Source of the DNA: Bacillota bacterium
GTDB taxonomy: Bacteria > Bacillota > UBA4882 > UBA8346
Reading direction: 5' to 3'
Length of the DNA: 42,576 nucleotides
Assembly (NCBI GenBank): GCA_029974635.1
Contig: JARKQY010000008.1
Location: forward strand, 1-42,576
Shown: positions 15,123-23,179 of the stretch, in pieces
Layout: every line of letters begins with the position of its first letter
Numbering within the stretch: the first letter of the stretch is position 1
Made by a program: the position numbers and the translations under genes
The notes under the pieces: generated by a model
Databases searched by the model: none
Seen by the model: the letters and a program-made list of their open reading frames with translations, nothing else
What the model was told of the DNA's origin: nothing

Positions 15123-16040
15123 ATGCGAAAGTATTTCCATTGGGGACTAATTTTAACGGTTATTCTGACAGTTGTCTTATCCGGGTGTAGCGGAGGAGGC
15201 GGTGGTAACGGAAGCGGCGGGACAACATATACTCCCGGTCAGTCAACAACCCATACGGTCGGCAGCGTATCTTTTGAGATGCATTATGTCCCGGCGGCAA
15301 CGATTCCAGGTTCCGATCCGGTAGCTAACGCCTTTTGGATGGCGGATACCGAGGTGACGCGGGAGTTATGGAATGAGGTGCGTACTTGGGGGACGACAGG
15401 CGATCGTGGATATACGTTTGCCAACCCCGGAACGGCCAGTACCGATGATCATCCGGTGGGTATGGTCAGTTGGAGGGATGCTATGGTTTGGTGTAATGCG
15501 CTGACCGAATATTACAACGAGCAAAACGGGATGAACCTTGCTTGCGTATATATTTACAACAACAGGCCTATCAAGAATTCCGACAATGTAGCGTGTGATA
15601 GCGTGACTGCCGTAGATACGGCGAAAGGGTTTCGGCTGCCGTCCAGTAGCGAATGGGAACTGGCGGCCCGGTATATCGACGGGACGAACTGGACCCCGCC
15701 CGATTACGCCAGTGGAGCGACGGCAGCCTACACCAACGCCGTGGCCACCGGGGCCGTAGCCTGGTATTCGGATAATAGTGGCTATGAATCTAAAGTGGTT
15801 GGTACTGCAGGCAACGCAACCCTGACAACCCCGAAAACCGGAAATTCCAATGCTCTGAGGTTATACGATATGAACGGAAACCTTTGGGAATGGTGTTTTG
15901 ATCAGAATGGTTCAAACCGGAAAGCTCGCGGCGGAAGTTTTTCAAATCCTGACAATATGGTAACGGTTAGCTCTGTGATGAGTTTTAATCCTACTGATGA
16001 ATATAGCAATTACGGCTTCCGCCCGGTAAGGACCCAATAG
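15123..16040 (+). CDS. SUMF1/FGE-like (formylglycine-generating-enzyme fold) lipoprotein
   Basis: A 305-residue lipoprotein. The signal peptide ends in the lipobox LSGC (Cys22), followed by a Gly/Ser linker. The rest is a SUMF1-type domain: FWMADTEVTRELWNEV, HPVGMVSWRDAMVWCNALTE, GFRLPSSSEWELAARY, YDMNGNLWEWCFD, ARGGSF and the terminal YGFRPVRTQ. True FGE enzymes convert cysteine in sulfatases, but most bacterial lipoprotein members are probably structural or binding proteins; catalytic cysteines are not obvious here. Start ATG 15123 is chosen for AAGGAGAGG (15108-15116). The C-type-lectin-like C-terminus is the part varied by diversity-generating retroelements elsewhere, but no retroelement is visible in the window. 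It is followed 40 bases later by the OmpA gene. Confidence 0.85.
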   Translation: MRKYFHWGLILTVILTVVLSGCSGGGGGNGSGGTTYTPGQSTTHTVGSVSFEMHYVPAATIPGSDPVANAFWMADTEVTRELWNEVRTWGTTGDRGYTFANPGTASTDDHPVGMVSWRDAMVWCNALTEYYNEQNGMNLACVYIYNNRPIKNSDNVACDSVTAVDTAKGFRLPSSSEWELAARYIDGTNWTPPDYASGATAAYTNAVATGAVAWYSDNSGYESKVVGTAGNATLTTPKTGNSNALRLYDMNGNLWEWCFDQNGSNRKARGGSFSNPDNMVTVSSVMSFNPTDEYSNYGFRPVRTQ

Positions 16041-16080
16041 GCGTTTTATTATCCACTATCCCAAAAAGGCGGTGTTTTTC

Positions 16081-16920
16081 ATGTTAAGATGTTGCCTGGT
16101 CATCCTATTGGCTGCCTTCATATTATTTCCATCAGGAATGGGGCTGGCGGCAAGCGATCCCGGAGATCGGGGAGGTAAGGATCATCCCCTCTTTAACCGG
16201 ATGCCGAATTATTTTATTTATACATATACGGAAAATGAATTCAACAAGTATGAATTCCCGACCGGCGATAAACAAAAGACCGCGGTGGAGGGATATTACT
16301 ATCGCATTAGTTATATGCCCAAAGATAAAACAGCTCCCAGTCCCCTCCAGATCGCCCGGAACCATATCAATGCGGCCAAGGCCATCGGCGGGCAGGTCGT
16401 CTATACTTCAAAAAACGAATGGGAAGCTGTTTTGAAGATCGTCAAAAACGGGATGGAAACTTGGGTTCATGTCATCACGCAACATACGAGCAGCTATTTT
16501 TTATATATCGTTGAAAAACAGGCCATGAACCAGGACGTAGTCGCCAATGCCGACAGCATGGCGCAAAGTATCAACAATACCGGCAAAGTCGCCCTCTACG
16601 GGATCTGCTTTGATTCTGGCAAGGCCGAACTTAAGCTGGAATCGGAACCGGCCCTGAGCGAGATCGTCAAGCTGCTCCAGGCAAATCCCAAATTAAGACT
16701 GTATGTCGTCGGCCATACCGATAATGTCGGGACTTTCGACTACAATCTCAAGCTCTCCGGGGAGCGGGCGAATGCCGTGGTGAAAGCGTTGACGGCTAAA
16801 TACGGCGTCGCCGTTTTCCGGTTGCAGCCTTTCGGAGCCGGGCCGGCGGCGCCGGTGGAGTCGAACCGGACTGAGGAAGGCCGGGCCAAAAATCGCCGGG
16901 TGGAACTGGTGGAGCAGTAA
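16081..16920 (+). CDS. Exported OmpA-domain protein
   Basis: A 279-residue exported protein. Signal segment at residues 2-24, then an N-terminal region of about 145 residues (HPLFNRMPNYFIYTYTENEF ... LQIARNHINAAKAIGGQVVY) typical of one OmpA subgroup. The C-terminal OmpA/MotB domain runs from about 170: FDSGKAELKLES, VVGHTDNVG, NLKLSGERANAVVKAL, GAGPAAPVESN, EGRAKNRRVEL. This domain holds peptidoglycan by its diaminopimelate, so the protein likely tethers the envelope or an outer membrane. ATG 16081 is preferred to GTG 16072 because AAGGCGGT ends 7 bases before it. Two deleted copies of its 3' half lie at 15018-15105 and 18889-18998, so this gene or its module has been copied several times. 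Confidence 0.9.
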   Translation: MLRCCLVILLAAFILFPSGMGLAASDPGDRGGKDHPLFNRMPNYFIYTYTENEFNKYEFPTGDKQKTAVEGYYYRISYMPKDKTAPSPLQIARNHINAAKAIGGQVVYTSKNEWEAVLKIVKNGMETWVHVITQHTSSYFLYIVEKQAMNQDVVANADSMAQSINNTGKVALYGICFDSGKAELKLESEPALSEIVKLLQANPKLRLYVVGHTDNVGTFDYNLKLSGERANAVVKALTAKYGVAVFRLQPFGAGPAAPVESNRTEEGRAKNRRVELVEQ

Positions 16921-16971
16921 CAGCAAGACTTCAACCGGATGATTGTAAATCAGAGATAGGAGCGGATGAGG

Positions 16972-17598
16972 ATGAAAAAGTATTCCCGTCTGAGAATGAT
17001 TGCGGTTATTTTATTGTTTTTGACCGGCAACGCGTTCGCTAAATCCGATAAGTTGCCCCCGGGGGTTCAGGCTTTGGCGCCGGAAGGATATACGCTGACT
17101 TCACCCCAAACGAGCAAGCAGCCCGGTTATGGGAGCGTGAGCTTCAGCGCCGTCAAAAAACTGGCTGGACGCCACTCCATTTACTCCAGTGAATATAAGT
17201 TCGAGTTGATAATTATGGAGAAAGCGCCGGAACTGATCAAAATGCAAGCCCCGATGTACCGGAAACAACTGGAGAAGGATATCCAAAGCAAATTGGAAAA
17301 CTACAGCGGGGATAAATCGGACGCGGTGGTGGCTTTCGACCCGCCCCAATCGGCCGATTATGCCTGGGGGACCGGGATTACCCGGCGGGTGGTCCATAAG
17401 TATATCGGCGCCGGGAAACAGCCGGACGAGATCGAATATCAATGTGTGTACCTGGGCCTGATCATCAGCGACCGCGCGATTAAAAAGTTTAAGTTGTCCG
17501 TCTTCGGCTTGGAGACCCGCGAGGCGGCCGATCAGTGGGCCGGTAAGGCCGCGGCAAGGATCGAAAAGATCTCGGTTAACGATCTTGAAGATAAGTAG
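16972..17598 (+). CDS. Secreted protein of unknown function
   Basis: A 208-residue protein with a signal peptide (MKKYSRLRMIAVILLFLTGN, then AFAKSD with an AxA cleavage site). No family is recognised. The mature part begins LPPGVQALAPEGYTLTSPQT, then alternates charged and beta-prone segments and ends in a charged helix (REAADQWAGKAAARIEKISV). ATG 16972 is preferred over ATG 16966 because TAGGAG is 9 bases from it. The upstream 45 bases (cttcaaccggatgattgtaa ...) match those before the BNR lipoprotein gene at 19005-19040. Both genes therefore sit behind copies of the same OmpA-gene 3' flank. Confidence 0.6.
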   Translation: MKKYSRLRMIAVILLFLTGNAFAKSDKLPPGVQALAPEGYTLTSPQTSKQPGYGSVSFSAVKKLAGRHSIYSSEYKFELIIMEKAPELIKMQAPMYRKQLEKDIQSKLENYSGDKSDAVVAFDPPQSADYAWGTGITRRVVHKYIGAGKQPDEIEYQCVYLGLIISDRAIKKFKLSVFGLETREAADQWAGKAAARIEKISVNDLEDK

Positions 17599-17655
17599 GA
17601 GGCGTCATCTCCGCTTCGTTAGATAGTTGCCATAATTTCGATAGGAGGAACTTAA

Positions 17656-18879
17656 GTGAAAAAGTATTTGCAGTTTAGTCTGGCGTTAACTTTTATATTA
17701 GCTCTCACCCTCTCCGGTTGCGGCGGAGGGAACAGCGGCAACCCTAATCCTCCCAGCAATCCTTCCGGTGCTCCGACGGTCCCAACGGCCCTTACGGCCA
17801 CCGGTTCTTTGGGAAATATCCATCTGAGCTGGAACGCATCAACCGGGGATGGATTCGTAGGCTATAATGTTTACCGGAGCGTGAGTGAAAGCGGTTCCTT
17901 TGCCAAGTTAAACGGTTCCCCGATTACTTCCACCAGCTACGACAATCCGATCGAATCTCCGGCGGAGGATGGGGTCTTATACTACTACAAAGTAACCGCC
18001 GTGGGCAACGCCGAATCAGCCTTTTCCAATACCGTGAAAAGCATGCACGGCACCCGTCTGGCGGCCAGTTACCCTAGTGGCTTCAATGCTCAAGAGGCGA
18101 ATAGTCCTTACGTGGCCGAAGGTTACACGGTGGTGAATGGCGGTAATCTTATATTTGCCAATAATACCAAGCTCTACGTCCTGGATAACAGCACCATCGA
18201 TCTGGAGGCCGGGAGAGGCTTCTATATAAGCGGCGGCCTGTTACGCACGGTTGTAACTTCAGGTACTACACACGCTACTTTCACCGCCCATAAAACCGGG
18301 GGTCTGCTTGATGAAGAAGGATTTTTTCTTGAGTTTACCAGCGCAGTCAACTATAACCCCGGCGATGATTCCGGCACCTTACTCCGCTATGTTCAGATTT
18401 CTAATTTACGGTCGGGTGGCGCTTCAATTAGTTTTTGTGGAATTAAACTTGATAATGTGAAGATTATCTCTAACGTAAGCTATGGTGGTTCATTTTTTTA
18501 CATCATTAACGAGGGCTGGGCTATCATCCAAAACTGTTCCTTCGAGAAAATCTTTCTCGAAGTCGGAACTGATTTAAGTAGTACCTCTTTCGAGATGAAA
18601 CGGAATATTTTCCGCGGAGGTAACCATAGTATATATTTCTATAACCTAAATAATCCCGGTGTTGCGCCGCATCAGATTGAACAGAATGACTTCGACGGAA
18701 GTAAACCGGCAATGCTTAATAACATGACCGGCAGTAGCAATGTACCGCTCGGCAATAACTATTGGAACGGCGGCGTACCCGGGGTTGCCAAAAGCGGGGG
18801 AACGACGGTCGATATCGACTTCAACGACCCATCAGTGCCGCTGAGTAGCCCTCCGGCTGGGGCCGGGCCGAATTGGTGA
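17656..18879 (+). CDS. Lipoprotein with FN3 and right-handed beta-helix-like domains
   Basis: A 407-residue lipoprotein: leader MKKYLQFSLALTFILALTLS then GC (Cys22, lipobox LSGC), a Gly/Pro/Asn linker, and a fibronectin type III domain (about 43-130: PTALTATGSLGNIHLSWNAS ... YYYKVTAVG). A beta-helix-like region follows to the end, with Asn/Ser/Gly turns (IIQNCSFEKIF, MKRNIFRGGNHSIYF, IEQNDFDGS, GNNYWNGG). FN3 plus beta-helix is a common surface-binding or glycan-interacting layout. The leader is close to that of the SUMF1 lipoprotein, with the cysteine at the same residue. Start GTG 17656 has AGGAGG 8 bases upstream. The stop runs into an OmpA relic. Confidence 0.8.
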   Translation: MKKYLQFSLALTFILALTLSGCGGGNSGNPNPPSNPSGAPTVPTALTATGSLGNIHLSWNASTGDGFVGYNVYRSVSESGSFAKLNGSPITSTSYDNPIESPAEDGVLYYYKVTAVGNAESAFSNTVKSMHGTRLAASYPSGFNAQEANSPYVAEGYTVVNGGNLIFANNTKLYVLDNSTIDLEAGRGFYISGGLLRTVVTSGTTHATFTAHKTGGLLDEEGFFLEFTSAVNYNPGDDSGTLLRYVQISNLRSGGASISFCGIKLDNVKIISNVSYGGSFFYIINEGWAIIQNCSFEKIFLEVGTDLSSTSFEMKRNIFRGGNHSIYFYNLNNPGVAPHQIEQNDFDGSKPAMLNNMTGSSNVPLGNNYWNGGVPGVAKSGGTTVDIDFNDPSVPLSSPPAGAGPNW

Positions 18880-18888
18880 TTAACGAAA

Positions 18889-18998
18889 CCCTCAAGCTGC
18901 TCCAGGCAAATCCCAAATTAAGACTGTATGTGGTGGAGTCGAACCGGACTGAGGAAGGCCGGGCCAAGAACCGCCGGGTGGAACTGGTGGAGCAGTAG
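18889..18998 (+). pseudogene. OmpA-domain gene relic 2 (internally deleted)
   Basis: CCTCAAGCTGCTCCAGGCAA through GACTGTATG matches 16670-16704 of the intact gene. About 130 bases are then missing, and GGTGGAGTCGAACCGGACTG onward matches the end of the gene to its stop (TAG here, TAA there). The flank after the stop (agcaggatttcaaccggact) also matches that of the intact gene. Near-identity of the remaining bases indicates a recent copy. Confidence 0.85.
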
Positions 18999-19049
18999 AT
19001 AGCAGGATTTCAACCGGACTATTGTAATCAAAGGTAGGAGGATTTTATC

Positions 19050-20111
19050 GTGAAACGATGGTTATTCTTAATCTTCTTGGCATCATTTCCGGCAATATCA
19101 TTTTTGGCCGGCTGCGGGGGCGGGAGTCATAACAACCCTCCTGCCACGTCACCGGGATGGACGACTACCAATGCATTAGGCTCGCACTGGAGCAATTCAA
19201 TCAGCAATTCCTTTAGCCAGACCACTGCGCTCAACGCAATCGTCTTCTATCAGGATACTCTCTATGCTCGATTTATGGCCGGGGGCGCTAACGGAGAAGT
19301 CGCTATAGGTACTGATAACGGAGAGTCGTGGAGTTCTTTGATTAGTTTTCCTTTTACCGCTGGCTCGCATATCTACGCGATGGCTAGTGAGGGTGATGGA
19401 GGTCACTTGGTGGCCGTGGGTAATCAGCAAATCGCCTGGAGCAATAACAGGGGAGCAAGCTGGGTTAAAGCAGGCGCGGTTCCTTTTCACAACATCATTT
19501 ATGCTATTGCTTTCGGAGCCTATGGAGGCCAAAATATATTCGTCGCCGCCGGTCATAATGGGGAGATCGCCCGCAGCACCGACGGAGGCCAAACATGGGG
19601 CAGCCTGATTACGAATCAGTCTATTTCCCACATCCGCAGTCTTGCTTATGGGGATGGCGTTTTTATCGCCGGTTGCAACAATGGCGATATCCTCCGGAGC
19701 GCCGACGGGGGAGCGACATGGCAAAGCGTATCCAGCAACCCCGTCGGCGAAGGCTACATTGGTTCGATTACCTGCGGGGCATACGACGGCGTCAAGGTTT
19801 TCGTGGCCAAAGGAGGCGATCGCACGATCATTCGCAGCGTTGATCAAGGACTCACATGGGAGAAGATCGACCTCAGCGGAGTCTATGGCCCTTACGGACA
19901 TATAATGGGAGTAGCCTATGGCGACGGTGTCTTCGTAGCCGTCGGCGACCAGATCGCCCGCAGCGCCGATTCCGGGAGGAACTGGACATTGGTTGATACC
20001 AGCGGTACGAATATCTTTACCAGTGGCAATTATTTACTCACGGCCGCATTTGGTAACGGTACCTTTGTAGCAACCGGTCTTGACGGTATGATTGCCCGGA
20101 GTAACAATTAG
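19050..20111 (+). CDS. BNR/Asp-box beta-propeller lipoprotein
   Basis: A 353-residue lipoprotein: leader with Cys22 (LAGC), then a Gly/Ser/Asn/Pro linker. Six Asp-box turns of type SxDxGxTW follow: GTDNGESW, SNNRGASW, STDGGQTW, SADGGATW, SVDQGLTW and SADSGRNW. They alternate with YGDGVFVAVG-like strands. This is the BNR/YCF48-like beta-propeller fold used for binding or photosystem-assembly-type scaffolding; no sialidase catalytic residues are seen. GTG 19050 follows TAGGAGGA. It is the last gene of the operon, with a terminator 180 bases downstream. Confidence 0.85.
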   Translation: MKRWLFLIFLASFPAISFLAGCGGGSHNNPPATSPGWTTTNALGSHWSNSISNSFSQTTALNAIVFYQDTLYARFMAGGANGEVAIGTDNGESWSSLISFPFTAGSHIYAMASEGDGGHLVAVGNQQIAWSNNRGASWVKAGAVPFHNIIYAIAFGAYGGQNIFVAAGHNGEIARSTDGGQTWGSLITNQSISHIRSLAYGDGVFIAGCNNGDILRSADGGATWQSVSSNPVGEGYIGSITCGAYDGVKVFVAKGGDRTIIRSVDQGLTWEKIDLSGVYGPYGHIMGVAYGDGVFVAVGDQIARSADSGRNWTLVDTSGTNIFTSGNYLLTAAFGNGTFVATGLDGMIARSNN

Positions 20112-20294
20112 ACTGCACCGACACTCAACGGTTTGTTTGATGAAAGAGATCTATACTCAATGCCGCCGAAGTATATTTGAAAGTTTCGAGCCTGAATACA
20201 GATTGGCAAAAAAAGGCCACTTTAGAATCAATTGACTACAGGTGTTTATAGTTGGGAACTCTCTTGGTAAGTTAGGTTAATATTTATTTTTAAG

Positions 20295-20330
20295 CGCCCA
20301 AGATTACCATCAGATATTTTGGGCGTTTTC
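20295..20330 (+). terminator. Intrinsic terminator of the lipoprotein operon
   Basis: CGCCCAA (20295-20301) / TTGGGCG (20319-20325) followed by TTTTC. It is the first such hairpin after the BNR lipoprotein gene. Between the gene and the hairpin, an open stretch at about 20161-20256 could encode LNAAEVYLKVSSLNTDWQKK, perhaps a relic gene end. Confidence 0.65.
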
Positions 20331-20589
20331 CATTGCCATCGGTTGGTAGCATTCATGATATCTCGAAAGTTGTCCGGAATGGACGCCGGCCGATAGGTAC
20401 AAGACATTACATGTCATTCTTTAAGTTTATGCCACCACGGTATCGTGTTGAAACGACAAATAAAAGTAAGAATGAAATATTATTTTAAAAGTCCAAAATG
20501 TGGTACAATAATCACTGAAAGCAAAAATAACAAGCAACTCTTAAATTTGATAGAGTTTAAAAATCCAAAATTGTTGACAGGAGTTTCCT
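20331..20589. other. Spacer before the PEBP gene
   Basis: AT content rises here. A frame from ATG 20472 (MKYYFKSPKCGTIITESKNN ...) runs to 20666 and overlaps the start of the PEBP gene by 77 bases in another frame. I do not recognise it and it lacks a good ribosome binding site. The PK-CG pair could suggest a fragment of a small cysteine protein. I leave it uncalled. Confidence 0.3.
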
Positions 20590-21141
20590 TTGAAAAAGAC
20601 TGTACTATTGGCGCTATTAATTGTCATACTCTGCAACCATATCGGAGCAACAACAAAGGAGCCTAAGAATATGGAATTCATATTATCAAGTAAAGCATTT
20701 AAAAATGGCGAATTAATTCCCGTTCCTTATAGCAATACTCGTCTTGGAAAGAATATTTCTCCCCCTTTGAATTGGGAAAATCCTCCGGAGCAAACCAAAT
20801 GTTTTGCAATCATTGTCGAAGATGTGGATGCTCCAATAGTTGGCATAATTTCACATTGGGTTCTATATAATATTCCCGCTGAAAAGCGGGAATTACAGGA
20901 AGGCATTCCCGGGCAAGAGTCTTTTGCTGATGGAACCATTCAAGGCAAAAACTTTTTTAATCGAAACGCATATATGGGGCCAAGTCCTCCTTTTGGGACA
21001 CACCGTTATTATTTTAAAATATACGCTTTAGATGCGAAGATAAAGTTGGATCCAAAGATGACCAGGAAAAAACTTTTAAAAGCAATCGAACAGCATATTT
21101 TAGGCCAAGCCCAGTTAACAGGTTTATATTCCAAAAAATAG
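20590..21141 (+). CDS. YbhB/YbcL-family (PEBP-like) protein with signal peptide
   Basis: A 183-residue protein of the phosphatidylethanolamine-binding/Raf-kinase-inhibitor-like family. The conserved elements are NISPPLNWENPP, the ligand-site VEDVDAP (usual DPDAP), HWVLYNIPA, and GPSPPFGTHRYYFKIYALD. The molecular role of bacterial members is unknown. Starting at TTG 20590 (AGGAG 6 bases upstream) adds a good signal peptide, KKTVLLALLIVILCNHIGAT, implying export. An alternative start, ATG 20671 with AAAGGAG 9 bases away, would give a 156-residue cytoplasmic form of normal YbhB length. I favour the export form because such a signal is unlikely by chance. Confidence 0.85.
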   Translation: MKKTVLLALLIVILCNHIGATTKEPKNMEFILSSKAFKNGELIPVPYSNTRLGKNISPPLNWENPPEQTKCFAIIVEDVDAPIVGIISHWVLYNIPAEKRELQEGIPGQESFADGTIQGKNFFNRNAYMGPSPPFGTHRYYFKIYALDAKIKLDPKMTRKKLLKAIEQHILGQAQLTGLYSKK

Positions 21142-21214
21142 CCACGCCCACCATAATTAAGATAAAGGACAACGGTCAGACTGAAGTATTACCGTTTCAC
21201 TATTATAGATTCAA

Positions 21215-21271
21215 CAATCCGGAATTGCCATAAATGAAGGCTATTATTTTGGCCGTTATGGAGTCGGATTG
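21215..21271. repeat. Long imperfect hairpin in spacer
   Basis: CAATCCG (21215-21221) pairs with CGGATTG (21265-21271), and inside it CCATAA pairs with TTATGG. No T run follows. It sits in a gene-free spacer of the second AT-rich patch, comparable in placement to the dyads of the first island. Confidence 0.45.
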
Positions 21272-21335
21272 TTATTTTATGATCACTGAGAGATGTTGAT
21301 TTTAGATTCGGGATTAAAAGATAAGGGGACCAGTT

Positions 21336-21923
21336 ATGGATTTTTTAGAGGAGAATAAATCAGAAGGTAGACCGGTATTAAACACAGAAATAACAATTGC
21401 AGACTTTAAAACACACTATTGGTTGAAAGAAGAATTACAAGATTTTTGCCGGAAGAACGATATAATATCAACTGGATCGAAGCTTGAAATAAGCCGGCGT
21501 ATTGAATATTTTTTAAGGACTGGGAAACGGGAAATAGAATCAAAGAGAAAATCTAGAGAAAGTATTTCACACGTAAAAAATGAGGACGAATTGAGTGTCA
21601 ATACAATAATTACCAATCGCTATACAAACAACGAAAAGAATCGAGCATTTTTTAAATCGATAATTGGACCTCAATTTCATTTTACTACGCGGTTCATGAA
21701 TTTTTGTAAGAATAATGTGGGTAAGACTTATCAGGACGCTATCGATGAATGGTTTTTTGAACAAAAAGAAAAGAAAGAAGGAAAATTTAAAACTGAAATT
21801 GCGCCACAGTTTGAATATAATAGATTTATCCGTGATTTTTATGATAAACCGGAAAATAAGGGAAAAAAACTTAAGGAAGCAATAGCGGCGTGGGAGAAAA
21901 GTAAAAGAGAACGGGGAAGTTAA
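21336..21923 (+). CDS. SAP-domain / DUF6434-type protein
   Basis: A 195-residue soluble basic protein. Residues about 30-63 (LKEELQDFCRKNDIISTGSK, then LEISRRIEYFLRTG) form a SAP helix-turn-helix, a putative nucleic-acid-binding motif. The C-terminal half (RAFFKSIIGPQFHFTTRFMN ... GKTYQDAIDEWF ... FEYNRFIRDFY ... GKKLKEAIAAWEKSK) is the DUF6434 pattern, with a repeated GKxxxxAIxxW motif. The function is unknown. ATG 21336 follows AAGGGGA. It is separated by only 2 bases from the next (frameshifted) frame, so they may be co-transcribed. Confidence 0.8.
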   Translation: MDFLEENKSEGRPVLNTEITIADFKTHYWLKEELQDFCRKNDIISTGSKLEISRRIEYFLRTGKREIESKRKSRESISHVKNEDELSVNTIITNRYTNNEKNRAFFKSIIGPQFHFTTRFMNFCKNNVGKTYQDAIDEWFFEQKEKKEGKFKTEIAPQFEYNRFIRDFYDKPENKGKKLKEAIAAWEKSKRERGS

Positions 21924-21925
21924 AT

Positions 21926-22251
21926 TTGAAACTAATTCTCCTTATTATCATTATTTACATCATAATTATTTGGAAATGGTATTGGAGAAATACGCACGCT
22001 TTTTAAGGGCGGTATTACCATCAAAATATAAAATCTATAGATTTTTTACGGATAAAGAATATGCCCGGAGATATAACATCAAAGAATTCCCGGACGGAGA
22101 ATTTGTCGCGCAATATATTAAGTGCATTGAAGTACAAGAAAGAACGGTTTTATATCAGCATCTGACAGAATTAAAGGAATATGTATTAAGGGCAATGGGT
22201 GGTTTTGAGATCGACGGTTGGAAGCTGAGAACACCCGTAACAGTTGATTAG
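21926..22251 (+). pseudogene. Membrane-anchored protein of unknown function, likely frameshifted
   Basis: A frame from TTG 21926 encodes a single hydrophobic anchor (LKLILLIIIIYIIIIWKWYW) and stops at 22006. An overlapping frame continues as KYARFLRAVLPSKYKIYRFF and on to 22251. Adding one A in GAGAAATACGCA (21985-21996) would join them as WKWYWRKYARFLRAVL, giving a 108-residue anchored basic protein. I do not recognise the family. Beyond the stop the same frame stays largely open to 22351 (PINGFYEDYHHEGILAQYIL ...), with two stops, so more of the gene may have decayed. Confidence 0.45.
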
Positions 22252-22374
22252 AGTTGACCAATTAATGGATTTTATGAAGACTATCATCATGAAGGTATTC
22301 TGGCACAATATATTCTTTCGTATATTGCAACTCGGGCAATTAAACAGTGATTTATATATAGAAAGGTAATTAAT

Positions 22375-23073
22375 GTGATCACCAGAGACGAAATAACCAA
22401 AGCCTTAGAGGCTTTATACTTAAGAATAAATGCGGCAGGCAAAGAAGCAATTCTGAATAGGAAAGAAAATATTGATCCGGTATTAAATAACCTTGAACAG
22501 GATCAAAGGTTTGGGCTCTCATTACTGATAACTATAAAAGGAAAGATAGTTGAAAACTTTAAATTTCTAATGGAAGAAGTTAAAAAGACGGAACCGGAGC
22601 AATATTTTTATCCTGAATCGGATTTGCATATAACAATTTTGGATCTTATCAGTGCGAATGAAGGCTATCAAAGAGATGATTATATTATTGGCAGATCTGT
22701 TAAGATAATCGAAAAAGCCATAAATGGTTTGCCGCCCTTTGAAATTAAATTCAAAGGCATAATTTTCAGTAATGCTGCAATTTTAGCGAAAGGATATTAT
22801 GATTTTGAGCTGCAACTGATACGGGAGCGGATGAGAAAAATTGCATTGGAAAACGATATTGATTTTAAGGAAAGATACCAAAGCATTTCAGCCCATTCTA
22901 CAATCGTGAGATTCAATAAAAGCTTGCAAAATCGAGAAAAGTTAGCGGCAATAATTCAAAAATATAATAATTTTGATATTGGGTTCATGAAAGTTAATCA
23001 ATTAGATTTGGTTGTTCATGATTGGTATAACAGAAAAAAAGAGGGGGTCGGCAAGTTCATTCTGAGTGATTAG
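22375..23073 (+). CDS. 2H phosphoesterase superfamily protein (2'-5' RNA ligase-like)
   Basis: A 232-residue protein with the two HxT motifs of the 2H superfamily: DLHITILDL (H85, T87) and SAHSTIVRF (H174, T176), correctly spaced. These enzymes hydrolyse or ligate 2',3'- or 2',5'-phosphodiesters in RNA or nucleotides; relatives in Bacillota are often labelled mutarotase without evidence. It is soluble, of normal length, and starts at GTG 22375 after GAAAGGTAAT. It stands alone between AT-rich spacers. Confidence 0.8.
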   Translation: MITRDEITKALEALYLRINAAGKEAILNRKENIDPVLNNLEQDQRFGLSLLITIKGKIVENFKFLMEEVKKTEPEQYFYPESDLHITILDLISANEGYQRDDYIIGRSVKIIEKAINGLPPFEIKFKGIIFSNAAILAKGYYDFELQLIRERMRKIALENDIDFKERYQSISAHSTIVRFNKSLQNREKLAAIIQKYNNFDIGFMKVNQLDLVVHDWYNRKKEGVGKFILSD

Positions 23074-23179
23074 GTTTTTGAGGGGGACGCATCGCATACG
23101 TTGTAATTTATCAACAAAATGATTTTATTTTTACGGATGAAAAAGATAACATACGAATAAACGGAGAGGCGGAGATAAT

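Noticed and set aside
15915..16040. Variable region of a diversity-generating retroelement at the C-terminus of the SUMF1-like lipoprotein
   Set aside because: The fold type fits, but no reverse transcriptase gene and no second near-copy of this 3' end (template repeat) are in the window.
20472..20666. Small protein-coding gene upstream of the PEBP gene
   Set aside because: No ribosome binding site, no recognised domain, and it overlaps the signal-peptide start of the PEBP gene in another frame.
22260..22351. Separate gene encoding PINGFYEDYHHEGILAQYIL and onward
   Set aside because: No start codon or ribosome binding site; it follows two in-frame stops after the preceding frame and is better seen as possible decay of that gene.
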